Positions 36,615-46,976 of a stretch of 64,000 nt of DNA are shown in pieces. Source of the DNA: an uncultured Erythrobacter sp. (GTDB taxonomy: Bacteria; Pseudomonadota; Alphaproteobacteria; Sphingomonadales; Sphingomonadaceae); the NCBI GenBank assembly GCA_947493165.1, contig CANLPY010000001.1, forward strand, positions 2,034,566-2,098,565, given 5' to 3'. Positions within the stretch are counted from its first letter, which is position 1; each line of letters opens with the position of its first letter. Below the pieces are notes generated by a model. The model was not told where the DNA came from. It did no database searches and saw only the letters and a program-made list of their open reading frames with translations. A program made the translations under genes and the position numbers.

Positions 36615-37979
36615 ATGAGCTTCGCCTGGGCAAAACAATACGAACCGCAAACCGGCTTTACCAAATGGCTGGATGAAAAGCTGCCATTGCCGCGGCTGGT
36701 GTATAACGCAGTGGGAGCCGGTTATCCGGTCCCGCGCAATCTCAACTACATGTGGAATTTCGGCGTGCTTGCTGGCTTCTGTCTTGTGTTGCAGATTGTT
36801 ACGGGCGTTATTCTGGCGATGCACTATGCGGCGCACACCGATGTGGCTTTTGCAACGACTGAGCACATTATGCGCAACGTCAACTCAGGTTGGCTGATGC
36901 GCTATGCCCACGCGAACGGCGCCAGCTTCTTCTTCATCGTGGTTTACCTGCACATTTTCCGCGGGCTGTATTATTCCAGTTATAAGCCACCGCGTGAGAT
37001 GATCTGGCTGCTTGGCGTGGTTATCTTCCTGCTGATGATGGCGACCGCCTTTATGGGCTACGTTTTGCCATGGGGCCAAATGAGCTTCTGGGGCGCGAAA
37101 GTGATTACCGGCCTGTTTGGGGCCATCCCGTTCATTGGTGAGCCGCTGCAAGTGTGGCTGGTCGGCGGATTTGCGCCGGATAACGCCGCGCTAAACCGCT
37201 TCTTCTCGCTACACTTCCTGCTGCCGTTCGTAACTGCCGGGGTTGTTATCCTGCACATCTGGGCGCTGCACATCCCTGGGTCTTCCAACCCGACCGGGAT
37301 CGAAGTGAAGCAAGAAAGCGACACCGTGCCGTTCCACCCTTATTACACGGCGAAGGATGGCTTTGGGCTTGGCATCTTCCTGCTTGCCTTCATGTTCATG
37401 GTGTTCTTCCTGCCAAACATGCTGGGACACCCAGACAACTATATCGAAGCCAATCCGCTTTCGACACCGGCGCTGATCGTGCCTGAGTGGTACTTCTTAC
37501 CGTTCTACGCGATCCTGCGGGCCTTCACTGATGATTTGACGATCCCGTTCACGGCCATTGTTCTGATCGAAGCCAAGCTGCTTGGCGTGATCGCGATGTT
37601 CGGTTCGATCCTGCTGTGGTTCGTCCTGCCATGGCTGGACAGAAGCCCAGTGCGTTCAGGTCACTATCGTCCGATGTTCAAGAAGTTCTTCTGGTTCGGC
37701 TTCATCCCCTGCATGATCGCATTGTTCATCGCAGGCGGAGCGCCAGCAGAGCAGCCGTATGTGCTTTTGAGCCAGGTGGCGACGGCCTATTACTTCCTGC
37801 ACTTCTTGGTGATCCTGCCGATCGTCAGCCAGATCGAAGTGCCAAAGCCACTGCCATATTCCATTACGGAAGCTGTGGTGGGTGACAAAGATGCACCGGG
37901 CGGAACCGATGGCGGCGGAGATAATCCTCGCGGCGCGGTCAAGGGGCTTCCCGGCGGCGAACCGCAACCGGCTGAATAA
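36615..37979 (+). CDS. petB: Cytochrome b of the bc1 complex
   Basis: 454 residues, eight helices. [23 protein letters not shown] with heme-ligand His, [25 protein letters not shown] with heme His and the Qo-site [13 protein letters not shown]. Heme-ligand His pairs sit in helices B and D. The last 30 residues are Gly/Pro/Asp-rich, not usually seen in mitochondrial forms. Carries quinol oxidation and quinone reduction; 45 bases after petA. Confidence 0.97.
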   Translation: MSFAWAKQYEPQTGFTKWLDEKLPLPRLVYNAVGAGYPVPRNLNYMWNFGVLAGFCLVLQIVTGVILAMHYAAHTDVAFATTEHIMRNVNSGWLMRYAHANGASFFFIVVYLHIFRGLYYSSYKPPREMIWLLGVVIFLLMMATAFMGYVLPWGQMSFWGAKVITGLFGAIPFIGEPLQVWLVGGFAPDNAALNRFFSLHFLLPFVTAGVVILHIWALHIPGSSNPTGIEVKQESDTVPFHPYYTAKDGFGLGIFLLAFMFMVFFLPNMLGHPDNYIEANPLSTPALIVPEWYFLPFYAILRAFTDDLTIPFTAIVLIEAKLLGVIAMFGSILLWFVLPWLDRSPVRSGHYRPMFKKFFWFGFIPCMIALFIAGGAPAEQPYVLLSQVATAYYFLHFLVILPIVSQIEVPKPLPYSITEAVVGDKDAPGGTDGGGDNPRGAVKGLPGGEPQPAE

Positions 37980-38060
37980 ACCAATCATGGGCGGCCATCG
38001 TTAGGCGGTCGCCCGAATTGGCCAAAAGATAACGGCCAGAGGGAATAGAGAGTTTAGCGT

Positions 38061-38912
38061 ATGAGCATTCGTCTTGGAGCGATCATTGCAGGGCTCGGCA
38101 TTGTGGGCGTCCTGTTTTTCTGGTCGCTATTGCCCGGCGTCATCAATTATGCGCCGCCAGAAAAACCAGACTATTACGTCTTTAAGGAAAAGCCGGTTTC
38201 GCCTGAGGGAGGGTTCTCTTTCGAAGGGCCTTTGGGCAAGTGGGATAACGCCCAGCTGCAGCGCGGCTATCAGGTCTATAAAGAGGTCTGCTCTGCCTGC
38301 CACAGCCTGAAGTTTGTGGCATTCCGCAACCTTGCTGAAATTGGCTACAGCGAAGCAGAAGTTCAGGCCGAAGCTGCCAATTGGATGGTTCCTGGAATTG
38401 ATCCGAACACAGGGGAGAACACGCGGGTACCGGGCAAGCCGACCGACTACTTCCCATCGCCATACGCCAATGATGTGCAAGCTGCTGCGGCGAACAACAA
38501 CGCGCTGCCGCCTGATCTTTCGTTGATAACGAAAGCGCGCAAGGACGGCACGAACTACCTCTACTCGCTCATCTCTGGTTATGGAGAGCCTGATCCTGAA
38601 AAACTGGCCAAGGCGCCAAACTTCGAAACGCCAACAGGCCTGTATTTCAACAAGTACTTTTCCAATGTGAACATTGCGATGGCACCGCCAATCTCAATCG
38701 ACGGGCAAGTAACATATGCGGACGGCACAGAAGCGACAATTTCGCAGATGTCTGCTGATGTCGCGGCGTTCCTAACATGGACCGCAGAGCCGACACTGGT
38801 GAAGCGCAAGCAAACCGGTTGGCCAGTGCTGATCTTCCTGTTGTTCGCAACGGGCCTTGCTTACCTGTCATACAAGCAGGTTTGGGCTGGGAAGAAGCCC
38901 AAGAAGAAATAA
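38061..38912 (+). CDS. petC: Cytochrome c1
   Basis: 283 residues. Signal/anchor helix, then heme motif VCSACHSLKF, the Met-ligand area NVNIAMAPPIS, and a C-terminal anchor (WPVLIFLLFATGLAYLSYKQVW) with a Lys-rich cytoplasmic end. Passes electrons from the Rieske protein to a soluble cytochrome c. Last gene of petABC; a terminator lies 28 bases downstream. Confidence 0.97.
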   Translation: MSIRLGAIIAGLGIVGVLFFWSLLPGVINYAPPEKPDYYVFKEKPVSPEGGFSFEGPLGKWDNAQLQRGYQVYKEVCSACHSLKFVAFRNLAEIGYSEAEVQAEAANWMVPGIDPNTGENTRVPGKPTDYFPSPYANDVQAAAANNNALPPDLSLITKARKDGTNYLYSLISGYGEPDPEKLAKAPNFETPTGLYFNKYFSNVNIAMAPPISIDGQVTYADGTEATISQMSADVAAFLTWTAEPTLVKRKQTGWPVLIFLLFATGLAYLSYKQVWAGKKPKKK

Positions 38913-38940
38913 GCCTTACCAACGGCTTTAACGATGATAC

Positions 38941-38984
38941 AGCGCCCCTCCATCCCTATGCGATGGCGGGGCGCTTTTCTTTTG
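38941..38984 (+). terminator. Intrinsic terminator of petABC
   Basis: AGCGCCCC (38941-38948) pairs with GGGGCGCT (38968-38975), and CCATC with GATGG inside, followed by TTTCTTTTG. Between petC and apt. Confidence 0.9.
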
Positions 38985-39009
38985 CGCTTAACGATAGCGG
39001 AGTGAGCCT

Positions 39010-39546
39010 GTGACACCTGATGAATTGCGCGCCTTAATTCGCACTGTCCCAGATTTTCCGAAGCCGGGGATCCAGTTTCGCGATATTACTACGCTGATCG
39101 GCCATGGCGCAGGCTTAGCCGCCAGCATTCGTCATCTGGCTGAGATGGCCAGCGCGGTGGGAGCGCAAAAGATCGCCGGGATGGAGGCGCGCGGATTTAT
39201 CTTTGGCGCGGCTGTCGCGGTGGAAATGGGCATCGGATTTGTGCCGGTACGCAAGCCCGGTAAGCTGCCGGCCGAGACCATCGGCATCGACTATGCGCTC
39301 GAATATGGCAGCGACCGGTTGGAGATGGACCCGACCTCAGTCAGCAGCGGCGAAAAGATCGTGATCGTTGATGATCTGATTGCCACCGGCGGCACGGCGA
39401 TCGCTGCTGCGCGATTGCTAAGGCAGGCTGGTGCAAGCGTTGATCATGCATTGTTTGTGATTGATCTGCCTGACCTTGGCGGCGCGGACAAGTTGCGGGC
39501 CACTGGGCTTCAAGTGCGCACTCTTATTGATTTTGACGGCGAGTGA
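39010..39546 (+). CDS. apt: Adenine phosphoribosyltransferase
   Basis: 178 residues from GTG 39010, with GGAG upstream. Family motifs: FPKPGIQFRDITTLI, MEARGFIFGAAVA, VRKPGKLP and the PRPP loop VIVDDLIATGGTA. Salvages adenine to AMP; PRPP comes from Prs, encoded at 61885-62820. Confidence 0.97.
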   Translation: MTPDELRALIRTVPDFPKPGIQFRDITTLIGHGAGLAASIRHLAEMASAVGAQKIAGMEARGFIFGAAVAVEMGIGFVPVRKPGKLPAETIGIDYALEYGSDRLEMDPTSVSSGEKIVIVDDLIATGGTAIAAARLLRQAGASVDHALFVIDLPDLGGADKLRATGLQVRTLIDFDGE

Positions 39547-39631
39547 ATTTGCCTAAAAGCGGGCCAGCGGGAACAGAAATCGCTTCGAAACGCTCGACCA
39601 GCATGAATTTTTCGCCCATTGCCGTGAGCTG

Positions 39632-41566
39632 ATGGACTCGCAAGCTCTTGTAATTGCCGTGATTGGCGTGCTCGGGATCGGCGCGCAATGGATTGCGTGG
39701 CGCACCGGTTGGCCAGCCATCGTGCTGATGCTGGCGGCGGGATTCCTCGCCGGACCGGTCGCGGGAGAGTTTGGTTTCCGCCTGCTCGATCCAGAGGCGG
39801 CGTTTGGCGATTTGCTAGAACCGATGATTGGAATTGGCGTTGCGCTGATCCTTTTCGAAGGTGGGCTTAGCCTTGATTACCGAGAGCTGCGGCATTCCGG
39901 TCAGGCGGTGATCCGCCTAGCCACGGTAGGCGTGCTGATCGGTTGGGCGCTGGGCGCAGCAGCAGGGTTTTATATCGCCGGGCTGGTGTGGCCCGTCGCG
40001 ATCCTGTTTGGCGGCATTTTGATCGTCACCGGGCCGACGGTGGTGATACCCCTTTTGCGGCAATCCAATATCCAGACGCGGCCAGCATCCGTGCTGAAAT
40101 GGGAAGGGATCGTCAACGATCCGACCGGCGCGCTGTGCGCGGTGATTGCTTACGAATACTTCCACAAGCTGGCGGACAACCCCGGCGCATCCTTGATCGA
40201 AGTCGTGCCGCCGCTGATCATCGCGGCCGTGTTCGCTGGCCTGATCGGATATGCAGCTGCGCGCCTGATCGCTTTCCTGTTCCCGCGCGGCGCCATCCCG
40301 GAATTTCTTAAAGTCCCGGTTCTTTTCACCGCAGTGATCGGCGTGTTCGTGCTGACCAATAAGATTGAGCATGAGGCCGGGCTGGTCGCGGTCACTGTAA
40401 TGGGTGTCACGCTCGCCAATATTGGCGCGCCAAGCCTGCGTTCGATCCATCCGTTTAAAGAGAATATCGCAATTCTGCTGGTCTCCGGCATCTTCATTCT
40501 GCTCGCGTCCAGCTTGCAGGTGAGCGATCTGCAATATCTCAATTGGCGCTTCCTCGCCTTCCTACTGGCGCTGCTGTTTATCGTGCGGCCGCTCACCGTA
40601 CTGCTCAGCATGCTCGGCACAGACCTGCCGTGGAATGAACGCCTGTTCGTTGCCTGGATCGCGCCGCGCGGCATCGTGCTTGTGGCGATTTCGGGCCTGT
40701 TTGCGCTGCGCCTCGCTGATCTTGGTTATAGCGATGGCAATGTCCTCATCGGCCTTAGCTTTGCGGTGGTGGTGGCGACCATCCTTGCGCATGGCTTTAC
40801 CGTTGATCTGGCGGCCAAGCTGCTAGGCGTGAAGGGCGAATCCCGTCCCGGTCTGCTGATTGTGGGCGCGACCCCGTGGACCATTGCGTTGGCGCGCGAA
40901 ATGCAGACGCTCAAAACGCCAGTGATGATCGTTGATGCGAGCTGGCAAAGACTGGGACCGGCCCGGCGCGAGGGCCTGCCGTTTTATCACGGCGAAATCC
41001 TGAACGAGGCGACGGAGCACAATCTAGATCTGGCTCCGTTCCAAGTGCTTGTCGCGGCGACGGATAATGAGGCGTATAATGCGCTGGTCTGCAATGAATT
41101 CGCACATGAGGTGGGGCGCGATTCGGTCTACCAGCTGGGCGAAAGCGCGGACGAGGATGATAAGAGCGCGCTGCCCGAATCGATCAGGGGCCGCGCCTTG
41201 TTCGAAAGCGGCTTTGGCGTGTCAGACACGAATGAGCGGCAAGAACAGGGCTGGGTCTTCCGCAAGACCAAGCTGTCTGATGAGTTTGATTTTGAAGACG
41301 CTCGCGATACGCTGGCTGAAACAGCAAACATGCTGCTGTTGATCCGTGAGAGCGGGACATTGCGTTTCTTCACCCATGCTGCGCGCCCAGAGCCGCGTGC
41401 AGGTGACACAATCATTTCCTTCACTCCGCCATCGTTCAAGAGCCCGGAAGAGCGCGCGGCCAAGCGGGCGAGCAAGGATAAAGCGAAAGATAGAGACACA
41501 TCGAAAAGCGGCGGGAGCGAAGGCGGGACTGGCGATACTGGTGGGGCTGGGCCGCAAACAGCGTAA
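39632..41566 (+). CDS. CPA-type Na+(K+)/H+ antiporter with TrkA-like domain
   Basis: 644 residues. About 12-13 helices in 1-400, with FEGGLSLDYREL, KWEGIVNDPTGALCAVIAYEY (the Asn-Asp pair of antiporters) and WIAPRGIVLVAISGLFALRL. Residues about 415-600 are cytoplasmic: a Rossmann-like part (LLIVGATPWTIALAREM) as in TrkA-N, and a later TrkA-C-like region. This tail likely senses nucleotide. A Lys/Gly/Asp-rich disordered end follows. Exchange ion not certain. Sits 10 bases before the OmpA lipoprotein gene. Confidence 0.88.
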   Translation: MDSQALVIAVIGVLGIGAQWIAWRTGWPAIVLMLAAGFLAGPVAGEFGFRLLDPEAAFGDLLEPMIGIGVALILFEGGLSLDYRELRHSGQAVIRLATVGVLIGWALGAAAGFYIAGLVWPVAILFGGILIVTGPTVVIPLLRQSNIQTRPASVLKWEGIVNDPTGALCAVIAYEYFHKLADNPGASLIEVVPPLIIAAVFAGLIGYAAARLIAFLFPRGAIPEFLKVPVLFTAVIGVFVLTNKIEHEAGLVAVTVMGVTLANIGAPSLRSIHPFKENIAILLVSGIFILLASSLQVSDLQYLNWRFLAFLLALLFIVRPLTVLLSMLGTDLPWNERLFVAWIAPRGIVLVAISGLFALRLADLGYSDGNVLIGLSFAVVVATILAHGFTVDLAAKLLGVKGESRPGLLIVGATPWTIALAREMQTLKTPVMIVDASWQRLGPARREGLPFYHGEILNEATEHNLDLAPFQVLVAATDNEAYNALVCNEFAHEVGRDSVYQLGESADEDDKSALPESIRGRALFESGFGVSDTNERQEQGWVFRKTKLSDEFDFEDARDTLAETANMLLLIRESGTLRFFTHAARPEPRAGDTIISFTPPSFKSPEERAAKRASKDKAKDRDTSKSGGSEGGTGDTGGAGPQTA

Positions 41567-41575
41567 GGTTAGAGG

Positions 41576-42205
41576 ATGAAAATGCGCACGAAATTGGGTT
41601 TGGTGGCACTGGCGATGGCCGGTGGTTTGGCATCGTGCAGCGGCGGGCGCGAGGATGCGCCAGTCGATGAGCCAACGGAGACTGCGGGTGAAAACGGCGC
41701 TGAAAACGGCAAAGGAGAAGAAGCCGTCTCAATCCTGCGTCCGGACCTTAAACGACCTGTGGTGGAAGAGCCGTCGTTAGAGCCGCTCAACCTTGTAATT
41801 GGTTTTCCTGATGGAGGGAGCGGCCTGAGCGCGGGCGCGGTTGCGACCTTGAAAGAGGCCGCCTCTTCCGAGCAAATCAAATTGGGTCTGCCCATTGTCG
41901 TTGGCGGACACAGCGATGCAAGCGGCAATGATGCCGCGAACCAGCGCGCTTCGCTAGCACGTGCAGAGGCAGTGCGCGATTGGCTGGTCGAGAACGGCGT
42001 CGCGGAAAGCCGGATTACAACAATCGCCTTTGGAGAGCAGAACCCGGTTGAGCCTAACGCATTGCCAAACGGTGAGCCGAACGAAGCGGGCCGCGAGGCC
42101 AATCGCCGGGTCGAAGTGTTGGTCAATGTGCCGCAAAGCAATGTCGCTGCGCAATCGGACGGCGGCGATGGTGCCGGCGCTGAAGATCAGGAAGCTTCCA
42201 ACTAG
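41576..42205 (+). CDS. OmpA-family lipoprotein
   Basis: 209 residues. Signal peptide ends GGLASCSGG, a lipobox. Then an acidic low-complexity linker and an OmpA domain from about residue 63 to 185 (VVGGHSDASGNDAANQRASLARAEAVRDWL, NRRVEVLVN). Likely outer-membrane anchored and wall binding, like the protein at 13965-14663. Likely cotranscribed with the antiporter gene; its stop overlaps cysQ on the other strand by four bases. Confidence 0.9.
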   Translation: MKMRTKLGLVALAMAGGLASCSGGREDAPVDEPTETAGENGAENGKGEEAVSILRPDLKRPVVEEPSLEPLNLVIGFPDGGSGLSAGAVATLKEAASSEQIKLGLPIVVGGHSDASGNDAANQRASLARAEAVRDWLVENGVAESRITTIAFGEQNPVEPNALPNGEPNEAGREANRRVEVLVNVPQSNVAAQSDGGDGAGAEDQEASN

Positions 42206-42960
42206 TCGCTTAGACTAGCAACCAGCTCTAACGCGCGGTCTGCAAATTCCGGGCGGCAAATCAGCAGATCAGGCAGATAGGTCTCTGCGCCGTTATAGGC
42301 CATCGGCGATCCGTCTATCCGTGAGCAATGCAGGCCATGTGCCTGTGCGACAGCAACAGGGGCGCAATTGTCCCACTGATATTGCCCGCCAGAGTGCAGG
42401 TAAATCTCTGCCTCGCCGCGCACGATTGCCATCGCTTTTGCCCCGGCGCTGCCCATACCGATCAACTCGCCGCCAATCGCTTCGGCGAGCGCGACGGCTT
42501 CTTTCGCTGGGCGTGTGCGGCTGACCACCAAGCGCGGCTTAACAGCAGGGTCTGGCAGAGCGCCAACTTGGTCTGACCGAAGCACTGTTCCGCCGTTTAA
42601 GTCCGGCAGAGCCACCGCGCCAACCTTTGCAACGCCTTCAATAGAAAGGCCGACATGCACCGCCCAGTCTGAGCGTTCCTCGCTATATTCCCGCGTTCCA
42701 TCGACTGGATCGACGATCCACACGCGGCTGATGTCACAGCGCGCCGTGTCGTCCTTTTCCTCCTCAGAAAGCAAGGCGTCATCGGGCCGCGCTGCGCGAA
42801 TAGCATGGCACAGAAACTGATTGGCGGTGGCATCGCCTGCATTGCCCAGCGCTTTGCCTGAAACCAGACCGCTTGCGCGCACCTGCATAGCAAGCCGCCC
42901 AGCTGTCTCAGCCAGATGTGCGGCTAGCTCGCCGTCGCTCATGGACTGTGGATCGGTCAT
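42202..42960 (-). CDS. cysQ: 3'(2'),5'-bisphosphate nucleotidase CysQ
   Basis: 252 residues, inositol-monophosphatase fold: LLSEEEKDD near 70, [15 protein letters not shown] near 85-98 and the [16 protein letters not shown] stretch near 200. CysQ removes PAP, the by-product of PAPS use. It overlaps cysNC by ATGA, so it is coupled to the enzyme making PAPS, which supports the assignment better than sequence alone. Confidence 0.95.
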   Translation of the reverse strand: MTDPQSMSDGELAAHLAETAGRLAMQVRASGLVSGKALGNAGDATANQFLCHAIRAARPDDALLSEEEKDDTARCDISRVWIVDPVDGTREYSEERSDWAVHVGLSIEGVAKVGAVALPDLNGGTVLRSDQVGALPDPAVKPRLVVSRTRPAKEAVALAEAIGGELIGMGSAGAKAMAIVRGEAEIYLHSGGQYQWDNCAPVAVAQAHGLHCSRIDGSPMAYNGAETYLPDLLICRPEFADRALELVASLSD

Positions 42961-44888
42961 TTGAGCGGCATGATCTGTTGGATGATGTGATCGGCGGCTT
43001 CTTCCACCGTCATCTCCACCGTGTTGACCCGGATTTCGGCCGTCTCTGGCTCTTCATAAGGGCTGTCTATCCCGGTGAAGTTCTTAAGTTCACCATCGCG
43101 CGCTTTTTTATACAGGCCTTTGACATCGCGGCTTTCCGCAACCTCCAGCGGGGTGTCGACGAACACTTCAATAAACTCACCTTCGGGCAGCATTTCGCGC
43201 ACCATCCGCCGTTCCGCGCGGAAAGGTGAGATGAACGCGGTGAGCACAATAAGGCCAGCATCCGTCATCAGTTTCGCGACCTCGCCAATGCGGCGGATGT
43301 TTTCAATCCGATCAGCCTCAGTAAAGCCCAAATCCTTATTCAGCCCGTGGCGAACATTGTCTCCATCGAGCAGGAAAGTGTGGCGGTTCATCAGCGCGAG
43401 GCGTTTCTCCACCTCATTGGCGATGGTTGACTTGCCAGAGCCGGATAGCCCGGTGAACCACAGCACGCGGGGCTGTTGGTTCTTGAGAACGGCATGGTCA
43501 TCGCGGGTAATTGTGGTTTGCTGCCAATGCACGTTTTGCGCGCGGCGCAGGCTGAAATGCAGCATGCCAGCACCGACAGTTGCGTTGGTGAACTTGTCGA
43601 TCAGAATGAAGCCGCCGAGCGTGCGGCTTGTCTCATACGGTTCAAATGTGATTGGCCGGTCAGTGCGCAATTCAGCGACACCAATGCCGTTCAGCTCAAG
43701 CGTTTTCGCCGCCAGATGCTCAAACCGGTTGATACAAATCTCATACTTTGGCTCTGCGATGGTGGCGCTCACCATCTGACTGCCGATCTTGAGCCAATAG
43801 GCGCGGCCCGGCTTCAGCGCGGTCTCATCCATCCACACAATGGTGGTTTCAAACTGGTCAGAGGCTTCTGGCGGATCGCCCGCCGCCGCAATCACATCGC
43901 CGCGGCTGCAATCAACCTCGTCGGTCAGCGTCAGCGTGACCGATTGGCCGGCAACCGCTTCGTCGAGATTTCCATCAAAGGTCACGATCTCTTTTACCAT
44001 GCTGGTTTTGCCCGCCGGGACAATGCGCACCGGATCGCCTGGTTTAATTGTGCCGCTGGCGATTTGTCCGGTGAAGCCGCGATAATCGAGGTTCGGCCGG
44101 TTGACCCATTGCACAGGCATACGGAAACTGCGTTCCTGCGCGGCGGTGCTTGCCAGCTCAACCGTTTCCAGATGGTGGATCAGGCTTATCCCGGCATATT
44201 GGGGGCCATCATACCACGGTGTGTTGGCAGAGGGCGCGGTCGTGATATTGTCACCCTTAAACCCAGAGATCGGGATCGCGGTGAAGCCTTCAATGCCGAT
44301 TTGTTTAGCGAATGTGCTGTATTCAGCGACGATTTCGTCAAAGCGCGACTGATCGTAATCAATCAGGTCCATCTTGTTCACCGCCAGCACCAGATGTTTG
44401 ATGCCCAGCAGATGCGTAAGGAAAGAATGCCGCCGCGTCTGTTCCAGCACGCCTTTGCGAGCATCGATGAGGATCACGGCCAGGTCAGCGGTTGACGCGC
44501 CGGTGACCATATTGCGCGTGTATTGTTCATGCCCCGGTGTGTCTGCGACGATGAACTTGCGCTTTTCGGTGGTGAAGAACCGGTAGGCGACATCAATCGT
44601 GATGCCTTGTTCGCGCTCTGCCGCCAAACCATCGACCAGCAGCGCAAAGTCAATTTCTTCACCCTGCGTCCCGTGCTTGACACTGTCGCTTTCCAGCGCG
44701 GTAAGCTGATCTTCAAAGATCATTTTGGAATCGTAAAGCAGCCGCCCGATCAGGGTCGATTTGCCATCATCCACACTGCCGCAGGTGATGAAGCGCAGCA
44801 GGCTTTTGTGCTGATGCTGATCCAGATAGGCGTCAATATCCTCAGCGATGAGGCTGTCGACTTGAAAGCTGGAGTCTTGCGTATTCAT
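42957..44888 (-). CDS. cysN: Bifunctional sulfate adenylyltransferase subunit 1/APS kinase
   Basis: 643 residues, fused CysN-CysC (often named cysNC or nodQ). GTPase part: [32 protein letters not shown] and NKMDLIDYD. From about residue 440 comes APS kinase: [46 protein letters not shown]. With CysD it makes APS from sulfate and ATP using GTP hydrolysis, then PAPS. One-base overlap with cysD (TGATG) and ATGA overlap with cysQ. Confidence 0.97.
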   Translation of the reverse strand: MNTQDSSFQVDSLIAEDIDAYLDQHQHKSLLRFITCGSVDDGKSTLIGRLLYDSKMIFEDQLTALESDSVKHGTQGEEIDFALLVDGLAAEREQGITIDVAYRFFTTEKRKFIVADTPGHEQYTRNMVTGASTADLAVILIDARKGVLEQTRRHSFLTHLLGIKHLVLAVNKMDLIDYDQSRFDEIVAEYSTFAKQIGIEGFTAIPISGFKGDNITTAPSANTPWYDGPQYAGISLIHHLETVELASTAAQERSFRMPVQWVNRPNLDYRGFTGQIASGTIKPGDPVRIVPAGKTSMVKEIVTFDGNLDEAVAGQSVTLTLTDEVDCSRGDVIAAAGDPPEASDQFETTIVWMDETALKPGRAYWLKIGSQMVSATIAEPKYEICINRFEHLAAKTLELNGIGVAELRTDRPITFEPYETSRTLGGFILIDKFTNATVGAGMLHFSLRRAQNVHWQQTTITRDDHAVLKNQQPRVLWFTGLSGSGKSTIANEVEKRLALMNRHTFLLDGDNVRHGLNKDLGFTEADRIENIRRIGEVAKLMTDAGLIVLTAFISPFRAERRMVREMLPEGEFIEVFVDTPLEVAESRDVKGLYKKARDGELKNFTGIDSPYEEPETAEIRVNTVEMTVEEAADHIIQQIMPLK

Positions 44889-45790
44889 CAGAAATACCCC
44901 TCCTGCTTCTTATCTTCCATCGAAGCGGATTGTCCCTTGTCGATGGCGCGGCCTTGCCGTTCTGATCCGGTGGCGAGCAGCATTTCCTGAATGATCAGGT
45001 TCATGTCGGTTGCATCGCTCTCTGTTGCGCCTGTCAGCGGATAGCAGCCCAATGTGCGGAAACGCACAGACCGTGTCACAGGCTCTTCGCCCTCTTCCAA
45101 GCGGAAACGGTCATCATCCACCACCAAAGTCAGCCCGTCGCGCTCCACAGTCGGGCGCGGTGATGAGAAATAGAGCGGCACGATGTCGATTTTTTCCAGC
45201 GCGATATATTGCCAGATATCCAGCTCGGTCCAATTGCTGATGGGAAAGACGCGAATGCTCTCATCATCGTCCTTTTTGGAATTGTAGAGGTTCCACAGCT
45301 CTGGCCGCTGGTTCTTGGGATCCCAGCGGTGTGAGGCGGTGCGGAAACTGAACACGCGCTCTTTCGCGCGCGCCTTTTCCTCATCACGCCGCCCGCCGCC
45401 GAATGCTGCATCAAAGCCGTGCTTGGTGAGCGCCGCTTTTAGCGGATCGGTCAATTGCGCCTGACTGTAAAGCGCGCTGCCAGTGTCGAACGGATTGATG
45501 CCCTGTTCCTCAGCATCGTCGTTTTGCGCGATGATCAGGTCGAGGTCATATTCCTTCACCGTCTTGTCACGGTGGTCGAGCAGCGCCTGAAAATCCCAGC
45601 CCGATGCGACATGCAGCATCGGAAAGGGCGGCGGCGCGGGATAAAACGCCTTGCGTGCCAAATGCAGCATGACGGACGAATCCTTGCCGACGGAATACAG
45701 CATGACCGGTTTTTCGGTCTCTGCCACAACCTCGCGGAAGATATGGATGCTTTCGGCTTCGAGCCGTTCAAGGTGAGTAAGCGTACGCAT
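44888..45790 (-). CDS. cysD: Sulfate adenylyltransferase subunit 2
   Basis: 300 residues, PP-loop ATP pyrophosphatase: [20 protein letters not shown] at about 30, then [19 protein letters not shown] and [13 protein letters not shown]. First gene of cysD-cysNC-cysQ. Start ATG 45790 opens [21 protein letters not shown], usual for CysD. No sulfite- or PAPS-reductase gene lies in the window, so APS/PAPS is used by genes elsewhere. Confidence 0.97.
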   Translation of the reverse strand: MRTLTHLERLEAESIHIFREVVAETEKPVMLYSVGKDSSVMLHLARKAFYPAPPPFPMLHVASGWDFQALLDHRDKTVKEYDLDLIIAQNDDAEEQGINPFDTGSALYSQAQLTDPLKAALTKHGFDAAFGGGRRDEEKARAKERVFSFRTASHRWDPKNQRPELWNLYNSKKDDDESIRVFPISNWTELDIWQYIALEKIDIVPLYFSSPRPTVERDGLTLVVDDDRFRLEEGEEPVTRSVRFRTLGCYPLTGATESDATDMNLIIQEMLLATGSERQGRAIDKGQSASMEDKKQEGYF

Positions 45791-45887
45791 ATGGTCCAGC
45801 TAATGCGCAGATCAGCTAAAAAACACAAAGTTTTGGTTTGGGGGGTGGCATGTTTGGTTTGGGTGGCGAGGCTCGCCACGAAAACTC

Positions 45888-45961
45888 TGGAGCGGGTAAG
45901 GGGAATCGAACCCCTCTAGCTAGCTTGGAAGGCTAGAGCATTACCACTATGCTATACCCGC
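45888..45961 (-). tRNA. tRNA-Gly (TCC)
   Basis: Cloverleaf with encoded CCA (45890-45888). Acceptor arms GCGGGTA and TACCCGC pair fully; anticodon stem CTAGC/GCTAG with loop CTTCCAA, anticodon TCC read from 45929-45927; T arm AGGGG/CCCCT with GTTCGATTC-type loop. It lies between panC and cysD. Confidence 0.95.
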
Positions 45962-46020
45962 CCGCTCAAGTGCGCGCCTTTGCCATCATATACCGGCATT
46001 GGTCAACGTGAAATAAACAC

Positions 46021-46884
46021 TCACCCGATGCCCATGTTATCAATAAGCCGTGTGCCGCCTATGCGGGCTGCGACCAATAGGCGGGCGGGCGCATCGGCAA
46101 GTTTTGTCAACGGCGCAAGCGACATTGCATCAGCCATTGCGGCGTAATCGACGCTGGAAAAGCCTGCCCCTAATAGCGCGTCCTGCAATGCAGCGAGTGA
46201 CGGCGCAGCCTCCTCGCCGTTCTCGATCCGGGCGATCGCCTCTTTCATGGCCCGCGGCAAAGTGGTCGCAGCGGTGCGGTCACTATCAGACAAGTACCGG
46301 TTGCGGCTCGACATCGCCAAGCCATCGGCTTCGCGCACGGTCGGCACTCCAATGATCCGCTCAACATGCGGCGCGATGAGATCGAGGTCGCGCGCCATCG
46401 TGCGGATGACCGCCAATTGCTGCCAATCCTTTTCCCCAAAGAAGGCCATGTCGGGCTGAACTTGATTGAACAACTTGCACACGACGGTCGCCACTCCATC
46501 AAAATGGCCCGGACGATCTGCGCCGCAAAATCCTGCGCTCACGCCGCTCACTGAAATAGATGTCGCAAAATCTTTCGGTCCGCCGGGATACATCGCCTCT
46601 GGTGCCGGCGCCCACAGCAGCGACACGCCTTCGCCCTCTAACATGGCGGAATCTTCCGCCAATTGGCGCGGATAGGCGTCCAGATCCTCGCCCTCGCCAA
46701 ATTGCGTCGGGTTCACAAAGATCGAGGCGACCACGTGATCGCAATGATCGCGCGCGGCGCGCATCAGTGTCAGATGCCCTTCGTGCAGTGCGCCCATTGT
46801 GGGGACCAAAGCTATATTGCTGCCATCGCCGCGCAAGGCGGCCACTGATTTTCTCAACATGTCGAGCGTGGTTGCGGTTTGCAC
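46021..46884 (-). CDS. panC: Pantothenate synthetase
   Basis: 287 residues. Nucleotidyltransferase motif PTMGALHEGHLTLMR (HxGH), SIFVNPTQFG, FFGEKDWQQLAVIR and SSRNRYLSD. Joins pantoate and beta-alanine with ATP for coenzyme A synthesis. Starts 92 bases from the divergent mipZ; no panB or panD in the window. Confidence 0.97.
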   Translation of the reverse strand: MQTATTLDMLRKSVAALRGDGSNIALVPTMGALHEGHLTLMRAARDHCDHVVASIFVNPTQFGEGEDLDAYPRQLAEDSAMLEGEGVSLLWAPAPEAMYPGGPKDFATSISVSGVSAGFCGADRPGHFDGVATVVCKLFNQVQPDMAFFGEKDWQQLAVIRTMARDLDLIAPHVERIIGVPTVREADGLAMSSRNRYLSDSDRTAATTLPRAMKEAIARIENGEEAAPSLAALQDALLGAGFSSVDYAAMADAMSLAPLTKLADAPARLLVAARIGGTRLIDNMGIG

Positions 46885-46976
46885 GTGGTAACCCTTTCGG
46901 TATGCGACCTTGTATAAGACTAGCCGTGGTTCACCAGCGGTTACAAGATCACCAAGCGTCAGTAAGGATACGGCCT

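Noticed and set aside
43476-44495. 339-codon open frame opposite cysNC
   Set aside because: Antisense to clear CysN and CysC motifs; composition is that of a shadow frame.
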